The position numbers and the translations under genes are program-made. Of a stretch of DNA of 15,798 bases, positions 1 through 7,512 are shown one piece after another. Below the pieces are notes generated by a model. The model did no database searches. It was given only the letters and a program-made list of their open reading frames with translations, and was not told the DNA's origin. The DNA is from an uncultured Lachnospiraceae bacterium (GTDB lineage: Bacteria; Bacillota; Clostridia; Lachnospirales; Lachnospiraceae): positions 1 through 15,798 of the forward strand of contig CACZNY010000016.1 in the NCBI GenBank assembly GCA_902782655.1. The letters run 5' to 3'. How positions within the stretch are numbered: the first letter of the stretch is position 1; every line of letters begins with the position of its first letter.

Positions 1-47
1 CCGGTTCCGTATACCTGCTGTATTGCTGAGAATGCATCTATACGCAT
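1..47 (-). CDS. flgM: Probable FlgM anti-sigma-28 factor, N-terminal fragment
   Basis: Only the first 15 codons are inside the window, reading MRIDAFSAIQQVYGT on the minus strand, and the gene continues beyond the left edge. The ATG at 47-45 is preceded by an excellent ribosome binding site, AAAGGAGG (spacing 9). FlgM binds and inhibits the flagellar sigma factor (SigD/FliA) until hook completion. The assignment rests on two things: an N-terminus of the MRI(D/E)A(Y/F)..I.QVY type that I associate with clostridial FlgM, and a sigma-28 promoter just upstream, which is how flgM is commonly driven. No domain can be verified in 15 residues, so another sigma-28-dependent chemotaxis or motility gene remains possible. 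That the start is real is much surer than the name. Confidence 0.6.
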   Translation of the reverse strand, partial: MRIDAFSAIQQVYGT

Positions 48-82
48 TGAAGTTCTCCTCCTTTCATACGTTATATAGCAAA

Positions 83-143
83 TCCGTTTGCTTACATTAT
101 ATTTATCGGCAGTGCCTGAAAATATATTAGCTGTGCAAACGGA
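83..143. repeat. 9-bp inverted repeat bracketing the sigma-28 promoter
   Basis: TCCGTTTGC at 83-91 and its exact reverse complement GCAAACGGA at 135-143 flank the promoter, one arm just upstream of the -35 and one in the transcribed leader, 43 nt apart. The left arm also forms a local palindrome, GCAAA-TCCG-TTTGC (78-91). Position suggests a regulatory or looping site. No binding protein can be named. Confidence 0.5.
103..129 (-). promoter_or_regulatory. Sigma-28 (SigD/FliA) promoter upstream of flgM
   Basis: On the minus strand the -10 element is GCCGATAA (110-103), identical to the sigma-28 consensus. Exactly 15 nt upstream is TAAT (129-126), one base from the consensus TAAA. Transcription would start near 96, giving a leader of about 50 nt before the ATG at 47. 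A TATAAT also occurs at 102-97, but with no good -35 at sigma-A spacing. Confidence 0.75.
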
Positions 144-185
144 ATAAATTGTACTTTTTTAAATACAAAACTCTGTCTTTTTCTT

Positions 186-1406
186 TTAATCAAAATATCC
201 TTTGTATCTCACTTTATGTCCCGATCCCGGGAAAAGACAGGCATGAAGATCTATGAAATAGTCATCGGTCATCCCCGCGATATAATCTGCCACCATGTCA
301 TCAGGCGTATTCTCACGGTACGGTCTGTGTTCGACATGCACATACCTGGTGATCTTTTCTATGTATTCCACATGGTGTCGAACAAACACAGACTCAGGAT
401 CCATCTTCTTTGCCTGAATGAGCAGCGCCTCATATAGTTCCCCGAACATAGGCTCTATGGATTCCTTAAATGCTGCCTCTGTCTTTTCATTTCCATATAT
501 ATGGGAATAGTTTTCTTTCTTTGCCATGGCAAGTTCATGAAAGTAGTCATCATCCATCGCAAGATAGGGCTTCCCATAGGAATTCTCTACGATGTTGACT
601 ATCATATTGTTTATTATCTCAGCATTTGTCGTGCCTATTTTCTTCTGGGAATAGGCCGGAGTCTCATCGAATAGCTTAAGCTTTTCAGCATCCTGTCTGT
701 CCTTTCCGATATAGGCTATGATGTCCGAGACCCGGACTACGCAGCCTTCAAGCGTACAGGGTATCAGTTTCTTTATTGCACTCTGATCCCTGAAGCACTC
801 CTCCTTCATTTCATCAAATTTCTCAAAGGAGGCACGATCCGTCCTTGGACGGTACTCCTTAAGCTCCATCTCTCCGTTATGGCATATGATGCCGTCAAGG
901 GTCTGAAGTGAAAGGTTCTGGCAACAGATATCATCCAGAACCCTGACCGAGTGGACATTATGACTGAAATACCTTCCCGTATGGGCATGGTAGATCTCAG
1001 AAAGCGCCCTTTCCCCCGCATGTCCGAAGGGAGTATGCCCTATATCATGCCCCAGTGCTATCGCCTCGATGAGATCGGTATTCAACCCGAGCAGCCTGCC
1101 TATATTTCTGGCTATCCGGGAAACAAACTGCACATGCAGCGCCCTTCTGGATATATCGTCATTCCGAACCAGGGAAAAAACCTGTGTCTTATCAGAGTAT
1201 CTGTTGTAATAAGGAACATTCATTATCTTCTCTATGTCCCTGACAAAGGACGGGCGGTGCAGATTCGCGATATCGTGGGCTGGATCTCTCCTGATCACGT
1301 CCGAATCCTTGCAGGCATATGGGTTTATACGGCCTTTTTCCCTGTCCTCTTCAATGCGCGCCGCTGTTTCCTTCGAAAGATTTATATAATGTGTAGTCTT
1401 TTTCAT
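186..1406 (-). CDS. HD-domain dNTP triphosphohydrolase, dGTPase-like
   Basis: This 406-aa protein belongs to the dGTPase-like branch of the HD phosphohydrolases, which cleave dNTPs to deoxynucleosides and triphosphate and affect dNTP pools in the cytoplasm. The metal-binding set is visible: H91 (in RALHVQFVSRIAR), H120-D121 in GHDIGHTPFGH, and D228 in RVSDIIAYIG. The motif DGIICHNGE (residues 171-179) is also typical of the family. The start is taken at 1406 rather than an upstream in-frame ATG at 1481, because GGCGGAG precedes 1406 and the ATG overlaps the stop of the upstream gene as ATGA (1406-1403). This indicates translational coupling with the carbohydrate-binding gene. I cannot tell the true substrate from sequence; many such proteins in Firmicutes are annotated only as dGTPase-like. 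No clear intrinsic terminator follows, only an AT-rich stretch (about 148-167). Confidence 0.9.
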   Translation of the reverse strand: MKKTTHYINLSKETAARIEEDREKGRINPYACKDSDVIRRDPAHDIANLHRPSFVRDIEKIMNVPYYNRYSDKTQVFSLVRNDDISRRALHVQFVSRIARNIGRLLGLNTDLIEAIALGHDIGHTPFGHAGERALSEIYHAHTGRYFSHNVHSVRVLDDICCQNLSLQTLDGIICHNGEMELKEYRPRTDRASFEKFDEMKEECFRDQSAIKKLIPCTLEGCVVRVSDIIAYIGKDRQDAEKLKLFDETPAYSQKKIGTTNAEIINNMIVNIVENSYGKPYLAMDDDYFHELAMAKKENYSHIYGNEKTEAAFKESIEPMFGELYEALLIQAKKMDPESVFVRHHVEYIEKITRYVHVEHRPYRENTPDDMVADYIAGMTDDYFIDLHACLFPGSGHKVRYKGYFD

Positions 1407-3469
1407 CTTCTCCGCCTGCTGATCAAAATAATAACCGCTCCTGCCGTGACCGCGCCCAACAACATCAGCACATATTTCCATATATCTCCTTCCGGTTCGG
1501 CTGACGTATCTTCCGGAAGCTCCGCCTCTGTTTTGTCCGTCCCGTTTGCGGAAGCAAAGCCTCTCCTGTCCATTCCCTGCCCTCCGGGGCCTCCGAAATC
1601 TCCTCTATGCTGCATGCCCCCGAAGTTCATTCTTCCGCCGAATCCCCCGCTCGCCGCGTCTCCGTAGGAAGCTGATGTCTCTTCTATTGTGATCTCTTCC
1701 GCCTTATCTCCTATGACTACAAGATATGTCCCTCCTACCTTAAGCCCGGGGCAGCTTATGTTCAAAGACGAAAAGGTCTGGGGCACTTCATACTCAAGCA
1801 GAACGTTTCCATCCTTATCTTCGAGAGCCACTCTGGTTCCCGCCTCAGCGCCTTCACTGTAGGTATACAGTATGGAAGCCTGGGAAGAGGAGGAGTCAAA
1901 CTGCTCCGCCATGGAATAATTACCGCATGCAATGACTGTTCCTCCGCTTATCTCGGCCTTACCGCCGGATTCGCTGGCATAATCAAGCGCACAATTGTTG
2001 CCGTTATTTACAAGACTTACCCTGACTGTGCCGCCGGTGATAAGAATATCTCCGTTTGAATCTATTCCATCAGCGTCCTGGCCTGATTCATTAATGATAG
2101 TAAGGCTTCCTCCGCTTATTTTCACGTAGGTTTCGGTTTTTTCTCCAGAGGATACCTCTTCCCCTGCTTCTGATGGCATCTGGGGTCTTCCCCCCATGTT
2201 CCCGGATACTCCGAAAGGCCTTCCTCCGAAGCCGTTACCGGATACTCCGGTCTGTTTTTCCCTGAAGGTGTTATCCGAAATACTGCTGTCATTCCTGTCA
2301 GGCGGCATTCCCGGATGACCGCCCGATGTTTCCGACATACCCATATCAGGCGGGAATCCGGGCATATCTCCACTTACGGAGTTTCCGGAGCCCGTCATCA
2401 TACCGTGTCCGCCCCTTCCTCCGGGATTGCCTCCCTGCATTCCGCCGAACATATCACCATTTCCGCCGTTGGCATTCAGTCCGTCATCCTTCGGGCAGAT
2501 AAGCGTATCGCCCCCGGCAATTTCTATAGTGACGGCTTCTATTCCCTCATAACACTCGGAAATGGCAACCGTTCCATCTGTAATGCAAAACGCCGTATCA
2601 GAGTGTATCCCGTCATCTCCTGCCGAAATACTGATGTTACCCCCGGCTACGGTCACATCACCTCCGGAATGTATACCGTCTCCTCCGCCTGTGATATTAA
2701 GGCTTCCTGATCCCATATAGAAATATCCGTCCGCATGATTCAGCACTACACCGTCATCCCCTGCCTCGGATGTGATATCCGCATAGATTATCCTGATGCT
2801 GTCATTTGCGCGGATACCGTCCTCCGGCGCCGATACACTTATAATACCGCCGGTGATCTTAAGATCATCCTTTGCCACTATGCCGTGCCTGTAGCCTGAG
2901 ATTACGTCAAGCTGTCCGCTGCCATTGATAGTCAGATCATCTCTTGAAAAAACAGTTCCGGTGACATTATCATTCTGCGCTTCTTCAGAATACTCTTTTC
3001 CGCTTATAAGACTGTTTTTACTGCCTTCTGCGAGCGTAATATAAACATTTCCCGCCTGAGCGATCCGCAAGGCGGCATCGTCATCACGGTTAACCCGGAC
3101 GGAATCCAGCATTATTCTGATCTCTGAAGACTTATCCGCTTCCACTATTATGCTTCCATTATCGAGGCTGCCGTTTATCACGTATTTCCCCGACTGCATG
3201 ATATATACGGAGCCCTCTGAATAATATGCACCGGATCCGGAAACCTCCGCGCTATCCCCCATAAGTGTAATATGTGACGCATCTTCCGTACTCCAGGAAT
3301 CGTCCAGATCCTTCTCACTGAAATACCCTGCCTTATTAGCGCTTACCGTTTCCACGCCTTTCCCTGCCGCGAAGCCATGCAGTATCACATACACTGCTGC
3401 TCCCGCAAATAGCAGCGCGAATAGGATAATGATAAGGAATATGCTTTTCTGTTTTTTTTCTGCAGACAT
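1403..3469 (-). CDS. Membrane-anchored beta-helix carbohydrate-binding protein (Cthe_2159-like)
   Basis: This 688-aa surface protein has an N-terminal membrane segment or uncleaved signal (about residues 9-31), a long beta-helix-like region, and a C-terminal membrane helix (about 664-684) ending in RRRR. Repeats of the type ..G.DDGI.. recur every 20-25 residues (near 217, 238, 263, 285, 308, 328 and again near 467), as in the calcium-binding polysaccharide-binding family typified by Cthe_2159. A Gly/Met/Pro/Ser-rich low-complexity insert (about 334-440) splits the repeat domain, and a second Gly-rich stretch lies at 608-640. The role is probably binding acidic plant or cell-wall polysaccharide; no catalytic motif is apparent. 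The start at 3469 has GGGGGAG six nt upstream; an in-frame ATG at 3523 lacks such support. LPEDT (651-655) before the C-terminal helix is not a true LPXTG sortase signal. The stop overlaps the downstream dGTPase-like gene by 4 bp. Confidence 0.85.
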   Translation of the reverse strand: MSAEKKQKSIFLIIILFALLFAGAAVYVILHGFAAGKGVETVSANKAGYFSEKDLDDSWSTEDASHITLMGDSAEVSGSGAYYSEGSVYIMQSGKYVINGSLDNGSIIVEADKSSEIRIMLDSVRVNRDDDAALRIAQAGNVYITLAEGSKNSLISGKEYSEEAQNDNVTGTVFSRDDLTINGSGQLDVISGYRHGIVAKDDLKITGGIISVSAPEDGIRANDSIRIIYADITSEAGDDGVVLNHADGYFYMGSGSLNITGGGDGIHSGGDVTVAGGNISISAGDDGIHSDTAFCITDGTVAISECYEGIEAVTIEIAGGDTLICPKDDGLNANGGNGDMFGGMQGGNPGGRGGHGMMTGSGNSVSGDMPGFPPDMGMSETSGGHPGMPPDRNDSSISDNTFREKQTGVSGNGFGGRPFGVSGNMGGRPQMPSEAGEEVSSGEKTETYVKISGGSLTIINESGQDADGIDSNGDILITGGTVRVSLVNNGNNCALDYASESGGKAEISGGTVIACGNYSMAEQFDSSSSQASILYTYSEGAEAGTRVALEDKDGNVLLEYEVPQTFSSLNISCPGLKVGGTYLVVIGDKAEEITIEETSASYGDAASGGFGGRMNFGGMQHRGDFGGPGGQGMDRRGFASANGTDKTEAELPEDTSAEPEGDIWKYVLMLLGAVTAGAVIILISRRRR

Positions 3470-3556
3470 TCTGTCTCCCCCATACTCTGGATCTGATTTT
3501 GATGATATCAGGAAATGATACAAATATTCGGTGTCTAATCTGTGATTTTTTCAGGC

Positions 3557-3919
3557 TTATTTTGTGTCCGGGCAGGCTATCTCGACCACATTCTCTATGA
3601 TATGATGCAGCGTATCGGCAAGCTCCGTATCAGCGCTCCGGTAAAACACTTCCTTACCCTCACGTCTTGAAATTATGAGCCCGGACGTTTTCAGGAATCT
3701 CAGGTGATGAGAAAGCGCCGGTGCCGACATTTCCATCATGGCTGCAAGATCGGTCACGCATTCCTCAGTGTGGCACAATATCCAGAAAAGCTTGACCCTT
3801 GACGCATCTCCCAGAAGCCTGAATACGTCAGAAGCCACGGAGAAACCTTCCAGAGAGGGCATTTCCTTCAGGATATTGCTGAGGTTATTCTGCTGCGAAT
3901 GATTATGTGGCAGATCCAT
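3557..3919 (-). CDS. ArsR/SmtB-family metal-responsive repressor
   Basis: This 120-aa winged-helix regulator carries the ArsR signature: FRLLGDASRVKLFWIL (33-48), CVTDLA in helix 3 (54-59), the recognition helix SAPALSHHLRFLKTSGLI, and the wing SRREGKEVFYR. Such dimers repress metal-resistance genes until bound metal releases them. The classical helix-3 CxC metal site is incomplete (C54-V-T56). Candidate ligands are the N-terminal H5 and H7, C49/H50/C54, and the C-terminal helix D102, H105, H106 and C116. Its likely target is the palindrome at 5178-5203, which controls both its own operon and the divergent HMA/ATPase operon. The start at 3919 has GGAG six nt upstream; a GTG at 3943 behind AAGGA is the alternative. 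The gene begins inside the end of the acyltransferase gene (17-bp overlap), so the two are co-transcribed. Confidence 0.9.
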   Translation of the reverse strand: MDLPHNHSQQNNLSNILKEMPSLEGFSVASDVFRLLGDASRVKLFWILCHTEECVTDLAAMMEMSAPALSHHLRFLKTSGLIISRREGKEVFYRSADTELADTLHHIIENVVEIACPDTK

Positions 3920-5123
3920 TTTCATCTCCATATACACGGTCACTAACGGTATCCTTGTAAGCTATCCCGCTGCTATTCTTTGCGGCACCTTCTCCCGGGA
4001 GTCTGAACGTGGCAGCCCTTTTAAACAGTAGAGAAAGCGGAATGGATAAAATGAAACCGAAAATCAGCATATTTCTGTTATATTCTGCTCCTGTCTCACC
4101 CGTGAGGAAGGTAGACAGATGAAAAAGAACCATATTATGTATCAGATAAAACTGAAAGGATATCAGGCTGAAAGCATCTATCAGACGGAACGGATTGCGC
4201 CTCACACATCCCGGACTCACAGCCTTATACCGATATCCCGCACTCTGTACCAGAATACAGACTATAGACATTACTGCTATATAAACTGTAGGCATGAAAT
4301 ATCCGTGGATTATCATGTATCTGACATCATGATCGGCAAGATAGTATATCCGGTTGTGAATGAGAAGGAGCAGTGAATATACTATAAGAGACAAAGCATA
4401 TGGTACCATTGCACCGGGAGAAAATCTTATCCTCTTACTTAACAGGTATGCAAAAGCCCCGCATATGTATAAGTCCAGATTGCAATAAAATGGAACACAG
4501 ACTCCCTGCGTCCAGTCCACCCCGCTGATCAGAAGAAAAACCCTTTCAGCAAGACCCAGTAACGCTGCCAGAAGAATAAACGCTATAATATGTATCTTCC
4601 TGTCTGATCTTTCCAGTTTCCTGCATATCCATGCGATCAGGGGGGTAAAGAAGTACAGCCAGGTAAGGGATGACACATACCACGTAGCAGCTATGCTGGT
4701 ACACCCGGGCTCTCCGGAATAGGTAAATGTAAGAAGATGCCACAGGGTTTCAGGGAATATCTGAAGGAATGAAGGCTCTGATATGGTAAGCGCAATAAGA
4801 TAAAAGCACCATACGGGAAAAAGAACCTTTATAAACCTTCTGATATAGAAGGCCAGTATCCCCTTCGGCTCCAGACGGTACCTGGGATCTGCCCCGAGAA
4901 AGCCTTTTATATTGAAATAGCCGCTTAAGAAAAAGAATACCCACACCGCGCCATGGCCTGAAGCCTTCATAAACCAGTTGCTCTCTGATATCCCGTATCC
5001 GTACATCCCGCTGAAAACCTGTACATGCATTATAAAGACAGCTATCGCAGCCAATGCCTTCATATATGCAAAGGGATCCGTCAGATTACTTTTCTCCATC
5101 TCTCCCATTATCCTTAAATCCAT
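3903..5123 (-). CDS. Acyltransferase 3 family integral membrane protein
   Basis: This multipass protein of about 406 aa is of the acyltransferase-3 (OafA/WecH-like) family, which O-acetylates or otherwise acylates surface sugars using a membrane-spanning channel-like domain. Visible family features are the first helix ALAAIAVFIMH with catalytic-type H33, then WVFFFLSGYF (about 60-70), the basic loop FYIRRFIKVLFPVW, the segment TWYVSSLTWLYF, and several further hydrophobic helices. The longest open frame begins at 5231, but this would place the start upstream of both predicted promoters and inside the operator, so an internal start is required. I choose ATG 5123; ATGs at 5108 and 5099 are nearly as plausible, since no candidate has a well-spaced ribosome binding site. 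It is the first gene of the operon that carries arsR, an unusual partner for a metal repressor. Its acceptor substrate is unknown. Confidence 0.82.
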   Translation of the reverse strand: MDLRIMGEMEKSNLTDPFAYMKALAAIAVFIMHVQVFSGMYGYGISESNWFMKASGHGAVWVFFFLSGYFNIKGFLGADPRYRLEPKGILAFYIRRFIKVLFPVWCFYLIALTISEPSFLQIFPETLWHLLTFTYSGEPGCTSIAATWYVSSLTWLYFFTPLIAWICRKLERSDRKIHIIAFILLAALLGLAERVFLLISGVDWTQGVCVPFYCNLDLYICGAFAYLLSKRIRFSPGAMVPYALSLIVYSLLLLIHNRIYYLADHDVRYMIIHGYFMPTVYIAVMSIVCILVQSAGYRYKAVSPGCVRRNPFRLIDAFSLISFQFYLIHNMVLFHLSTFLTGETGAEYNRNMLIFGFILSIPLSLLFKRAATFRLPGEGAAKNSSGIAYKDTVSDRVYGDENGSAT

Positions 5124-5145
5124 CCCCGGTTTCTTTGCCTGTTCG

Positions 5146-5174
5146 TTGACAATATTGTATAAGTATAATATAAT
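5146..5174 (+). promoter_or_regulatory. Consensus sigma-A promoter for the HMA/ATPase operon
   Basis: TTGACA at 5146-5151 and TATAAT at 5169-5174 are separated by 17 nt, a perfect consensus match. The predicted start, near 5181, lies within the left arm of the palindrome at 5178-5203, so a bound repressor would block it. Confidence 0.8.
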
Positions 5175-5182
5175 ATAAACAA
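5154..5182 (-). promoter_or_regulatory. Divergent sigma-A promoter for the acyltransferase-arsR operon
   Basis: On the minus strand TTGTTT (5182-5177) and TACAAT (5159-5154) are 17 nt apart. A second pair, TTGTTT (5190-5185) and TATACT (5167-5162), has the same spacing. Either -35 lies within or against the palindrome, so this promoter would be repressed by the same operator. It overlaps the opposing promoter at 5146-5174. Confidence 0.6.
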
Positions 5183-5203
5183 TTAAACAATCGTTTAATT
5201 GTT
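5178..5203. promoter_or_regulatory. 26-bp palindromic operator, probable ArsR site
   Basis: Perfect 11-bp arms, AACAATTAAAC (5178-5188) and GTTTAATTGTT (5193-5203), surround the spacer AATC. The site covers the predicted transcription start of the plus-strand promoter and the -35 of the minus-strand promoter. ArsR/SmtB dimers typically bind such inverted repeats over promoters. Assignment to the arsR product at 3557-3919 is inference from position. Confidence 0.75.
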
Positions 5204-5237
5204 GAAATGTTCTCATGAACGGAAAGGACAAATGATT

Positions 5238-5456
5238 ATGAAAAAAAGCTACAAAATAGAAGTTGACTGCGCAAACTGCGCTTCAAAGATGGAAGAGGCG
5301 GCAAAGAAAACAGACGGTGTGAAGGATGCTGTCGTCAATTTCATGGCACTTAAGATGAACGTGGAATTTGAAGACGGAGCTGATCCAAAAGAGGTAATGC
5401 CCAGAGTACTGGCCGGCTGTAAAAAAGTCGAGGATGACTGTGAAATATTTATTTAG
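5238..5456 (+). CDS. Free-standing HMA heavy-metal-binding protein
   Basis: This 72-aa protein is a single heavy-metal-associated (ferredoxin-like) domain. The metal site is VDCANCA (C11, C14), where the Asp next to the first Cys is typical of zinc/cadmium rather than copper domains. The rest follows the fold: a helix with KMEEAAKKTDGV, then the strand AVVNFMALKMNVEF. A C-terminal DDCEIFI adds another Cys and acidic residues. It probably delivers metal to, or senses metal for, the ATPase encoded next, which has no HMA domain of its own. The start at 5238 has AAAGGA nine nt upstream; an ATG at 5232 would add two residues but sits only three nt from that site. It is the first gene of the operon behind the 5146-5174 promoter. 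Confidence 0.92.
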   Translation: MKKSYKIEVDCANCASKMEEAAKKTDGVKDAVVNFMALKMNVEFEDGADPKEVMPRVLAGCKKVEDDCEIFI

Positions 5457-5483
5457 AGAAACGCTGATTAATTCAGCATTTCT
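5457..5483 (+). other. Intercistronic hairpin between HMA and ATPase genes
   Basis: Immediately after the HMA stop, arms AGAAACGCTGA (5457-5467) and TCAGCATTTCT (5473-5483) can pair over 11 positions with one C-A mismatch around a 5-nt loop. The downstream sequence is only moderately T-rich, so it resembles an mRNA-stabilising or partial-attenuation element more than a full terminator. Confidence 0.5.
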
Positions 5484-5544
5484 TTAGATTTTTATGAAGA
5501 TCAAATCTGTTCACGATCATTTTGTGGGAGAGTCAGGGAAACAA

Positions 5545-7512
5545 ATGAATAAAAAACAGAAGATAACACTAATCAGGATCATTATTTCTGCTCTGCTGCT
5601 TGCGGCGCTTCATTTTGCGGATGAGCCCATCATTAACATTACAGCAGGGATCTCCTCTTCCATAAATGCTTATCCCTATGTTTTTTTCACCATATTCCGC
5701 CTGATCCTGTACCTTATCCCCTATATTATCATCGGATATGATGTGATCCGCAAAGCATTAAAGGGGATCAAAAATCATCAGCCCATGGACGAATCCCTGC
5801 TGATGTGCATAGCAACCCTGGGCGCCATGATCCTTGCCGTTTATAAGGACAGCACCGGCGGACACGGTGATTATGATGAGGCTATTGCCGTCATGCTTTT
5901 TTACCAGACCGGCGAATGGTTCCAAAGTGTGGCAGTGGGTAAAAGCCGCCGAAATATCTCGGAGCTTATGGATATCAGACCTGACTATGCCAATATAGAA
6001 AAAGACGGCCGGGTAGAGCAGGTCGATCCGGATGAAATAGAGATCGGAAGCGAGATAATCGTGAACCCCGGAGAAAAGATCCCGATAGACGGTATAGTCA
6101 TTTCAGGCTCAGGTTCTCTTGACACTGCTGCTCTCACCGGTGAAAGTCTTCCCAGGAACATTAAGGAGGGCGATGAAGTCATATCAGGCTGTATCAATCT
6201 GACGAGTCCGTTAAGAATAAAAACAACAAAGGAATTCGGCGAATCCACTGTATCAAAGATCCTGGATCTTGTGGAAAATGCTTCCTCTCGCAAGTCAAAA
6301 TCCGAAAATTTCATCACCAAATTTGCCAGGGTATATACACCTGCGGTCGTTTATTCGGCCATAGCCCTTGCAGTGCTGCCTCCTGTCATCAGGATGCTCT
6401 TCTTTCATTCTGATCCTATGTGGGGAAGCTTCTTATACAGGGCTCTTTCATTCCTTGTCATCTCCTGCCCCTGTGCCCTTGTAGTGTCTATCCCTCTTAC
6501 CTTTTTTGCCGGGATAGGCGGAGCAAGCCACGCAGGCATTCTCGTGAAAGGCTCGAATTATCTCGAGACCCTTTCCGAGGTGGATACCATGGTCTTTGAT
6601 AAGACCGGAACTCTGACTGCCGGGAATTTTGAGGTGGACGCCGTCCATCACAGTCCCATAAGCGAACAGGAGCTGATAGAGATCGCTGCCCTTGCCGAGG
6701 CAGCCTCATCTCATCCCATAAGCCTGAGTCTTATCCGTGCTTACGGTAAAGAGCCGGATCGCTCAAGAGTGTCCGACATTGAAGAGATCTCTGGACATGG
6801 AATAAAAGCGGTCGTCGACGGCAAAAATGTTGCTATCGGCAATACCAGGCTTATGTCCCTGGTGAAGGCTGAATACAAAGAGTGCCCTGAGGACGCAGGC
6901 ACCGTGATCCATATAGCGATAGACGGTAAATATTCAGGCCACATAGTCATATCGGATACAGTAAAGCCTCATGCCGCAGAGGCTGTCAGACAGCTCAAAG
7001 CCTGCGGTATAACCCGTACAGTCATGCTTACCGGAGATGCCGAAAAGATAGCAGAAAAGGTAGCTTCAGAGCTTGGCATAGATGAAGTTCATGCAGGCCT
7101 GCTTCCTGCAGGCAAGGTAGATAAGGTAGACGCCCTCATATCTGGTCGATCCGGCAAGGGAAAGCTTGCCTTTGTAGGCGACGGAATAAACGACGCTCCC
7201 GTTCTCTCGCGCGCTGATATCGGCATAGCCATGGGAGCCATGGGATCTGATGCGGCTATAGAGGCTGCAGACGTAGTGCTTATGGATGATGACCCCTTAA
7301 AGATCGCTGATGCCATGAGGATAGCAGGAAAGTGTCTGCGTATCGTAAAGGAAAACATAGTTTTTGCCATTGGTGTAAAGCTTCTGTGTCTCCTTTTTTC
7401 AGCTATAGGTCTGGCCGGAATGTGGATAGCCGTTTTTGCGGACGTGGGAGTCATGATCCTGTGCGTCCTCAATGCTGTCCGTGTACTTGTTTCCAGGAAA
7501 GCAAAGTCCTAA
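5545..7512 (+). CDS. P1B-2 type Zn/Cd/Pb-exporting ATPase (ZntA/CadA family)
   Basis: This 655-aa heavy-metal P-type ATPase pumps Zn2+, Cd2+ or Pb2+ out of the cell using ATP. Motifs, numbered from the chosen start: TGES in the actuator domain (198-201), membrane metal site CPC (308-310), phosphorylation site DKTGT (352-356), SHP nucleotide-domain motif (H390-P391), TGD (496-498) and GDGINDAP (545-552). The last two helices carry a Lys (K612 in FAIGVK) and Asp (D633 in VFADVGV), the features that mark the zinc/cadmium (P1B-2) group rather than the copper group. There is no N-terminal HMA domain; the upstream gene supplies one separately. The start at 5545 has AGGGA six nt upstream. An upstream in-frame ATG at 5494 would add a His-containing 17-residue extension but lacks a clear ribosome binding site. 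The gene ends convergently with maf, overlapping by 4 bp. Confidence 0.95.
   Translation: MNKKQKITLIRIIISALLLAALHFADEPIINITAGISSSINAYPYVFFTIFRLILYLIPYIIIGYDVIRKALKGIKNHQPMDESLLMCIATLGAMILAVYKDSTGGHGDYDEAIAVMLFYQTGEWFQSVAVGKSRRNISELMDIRPDYANIEKDGRVEQVDPDEIEIGSEIIVNPGEKIPIDGIVISGSGSLDTAALTGESLPRNIKEGDEVISGCINLTSPLRIKTTKEFGESTVSKILDLVENASSRKSKSENFITKFARVYTPAVVYSAIALAVLPPVIRMLFFHSDPMWGSFLYRALSFLVISCPCALVVSIPLTFFAGIGGASHAGILVKGSNYLETLSEVDTMVFDKTGTLTAGNFEVDAVHHSPISEQELIEIAALAEAASSHPISLSLIRAYGKEPDRSRVSDIEEISGHGIKAVVDGKNVAIGNTRLMSLVKAEYKECPEDAGTVIHIAIDGKYSGHIVISDTVKPHAAEAVRQLKACGITRTVMLTGDAEKIAEKVASELGIDEVHAGLLPAGKVDKVDALISGRSGKGKLAFVGDGINDAPVLSRADIGIAMGAMGSDAAIEAADVVLMDDDPLKIADAMRIAGKCLRIVKENIVFAIGVKLLCLLFSAIGLAGMWIAVFADVGVMILCVLNAVRVLVSRKAKS

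Noticed and set aside
1507..1521. LPEDT as an LPXTG sortase signal in the carbohydrate-binding protein
   Set aside because: Two residues separate Pro and Thr and no Gly follows, so it does not fit the sortase motif despite the membrane helix and RRRR tail behind it.
3470..3556. Separate promoter for the carbohydrate-binding gene
   Set aside because: TTGTAT and TATCAT occur in the gap, but no pair has acceptable spacing, so I made no call.
5199..5237. Metal riboswitch in front of the HMA gene
   Set aside because: The predicted leader is only about 57 nt from the start near 5181 and is largely operator sequence, too short for a NiCo-type riboswitch.
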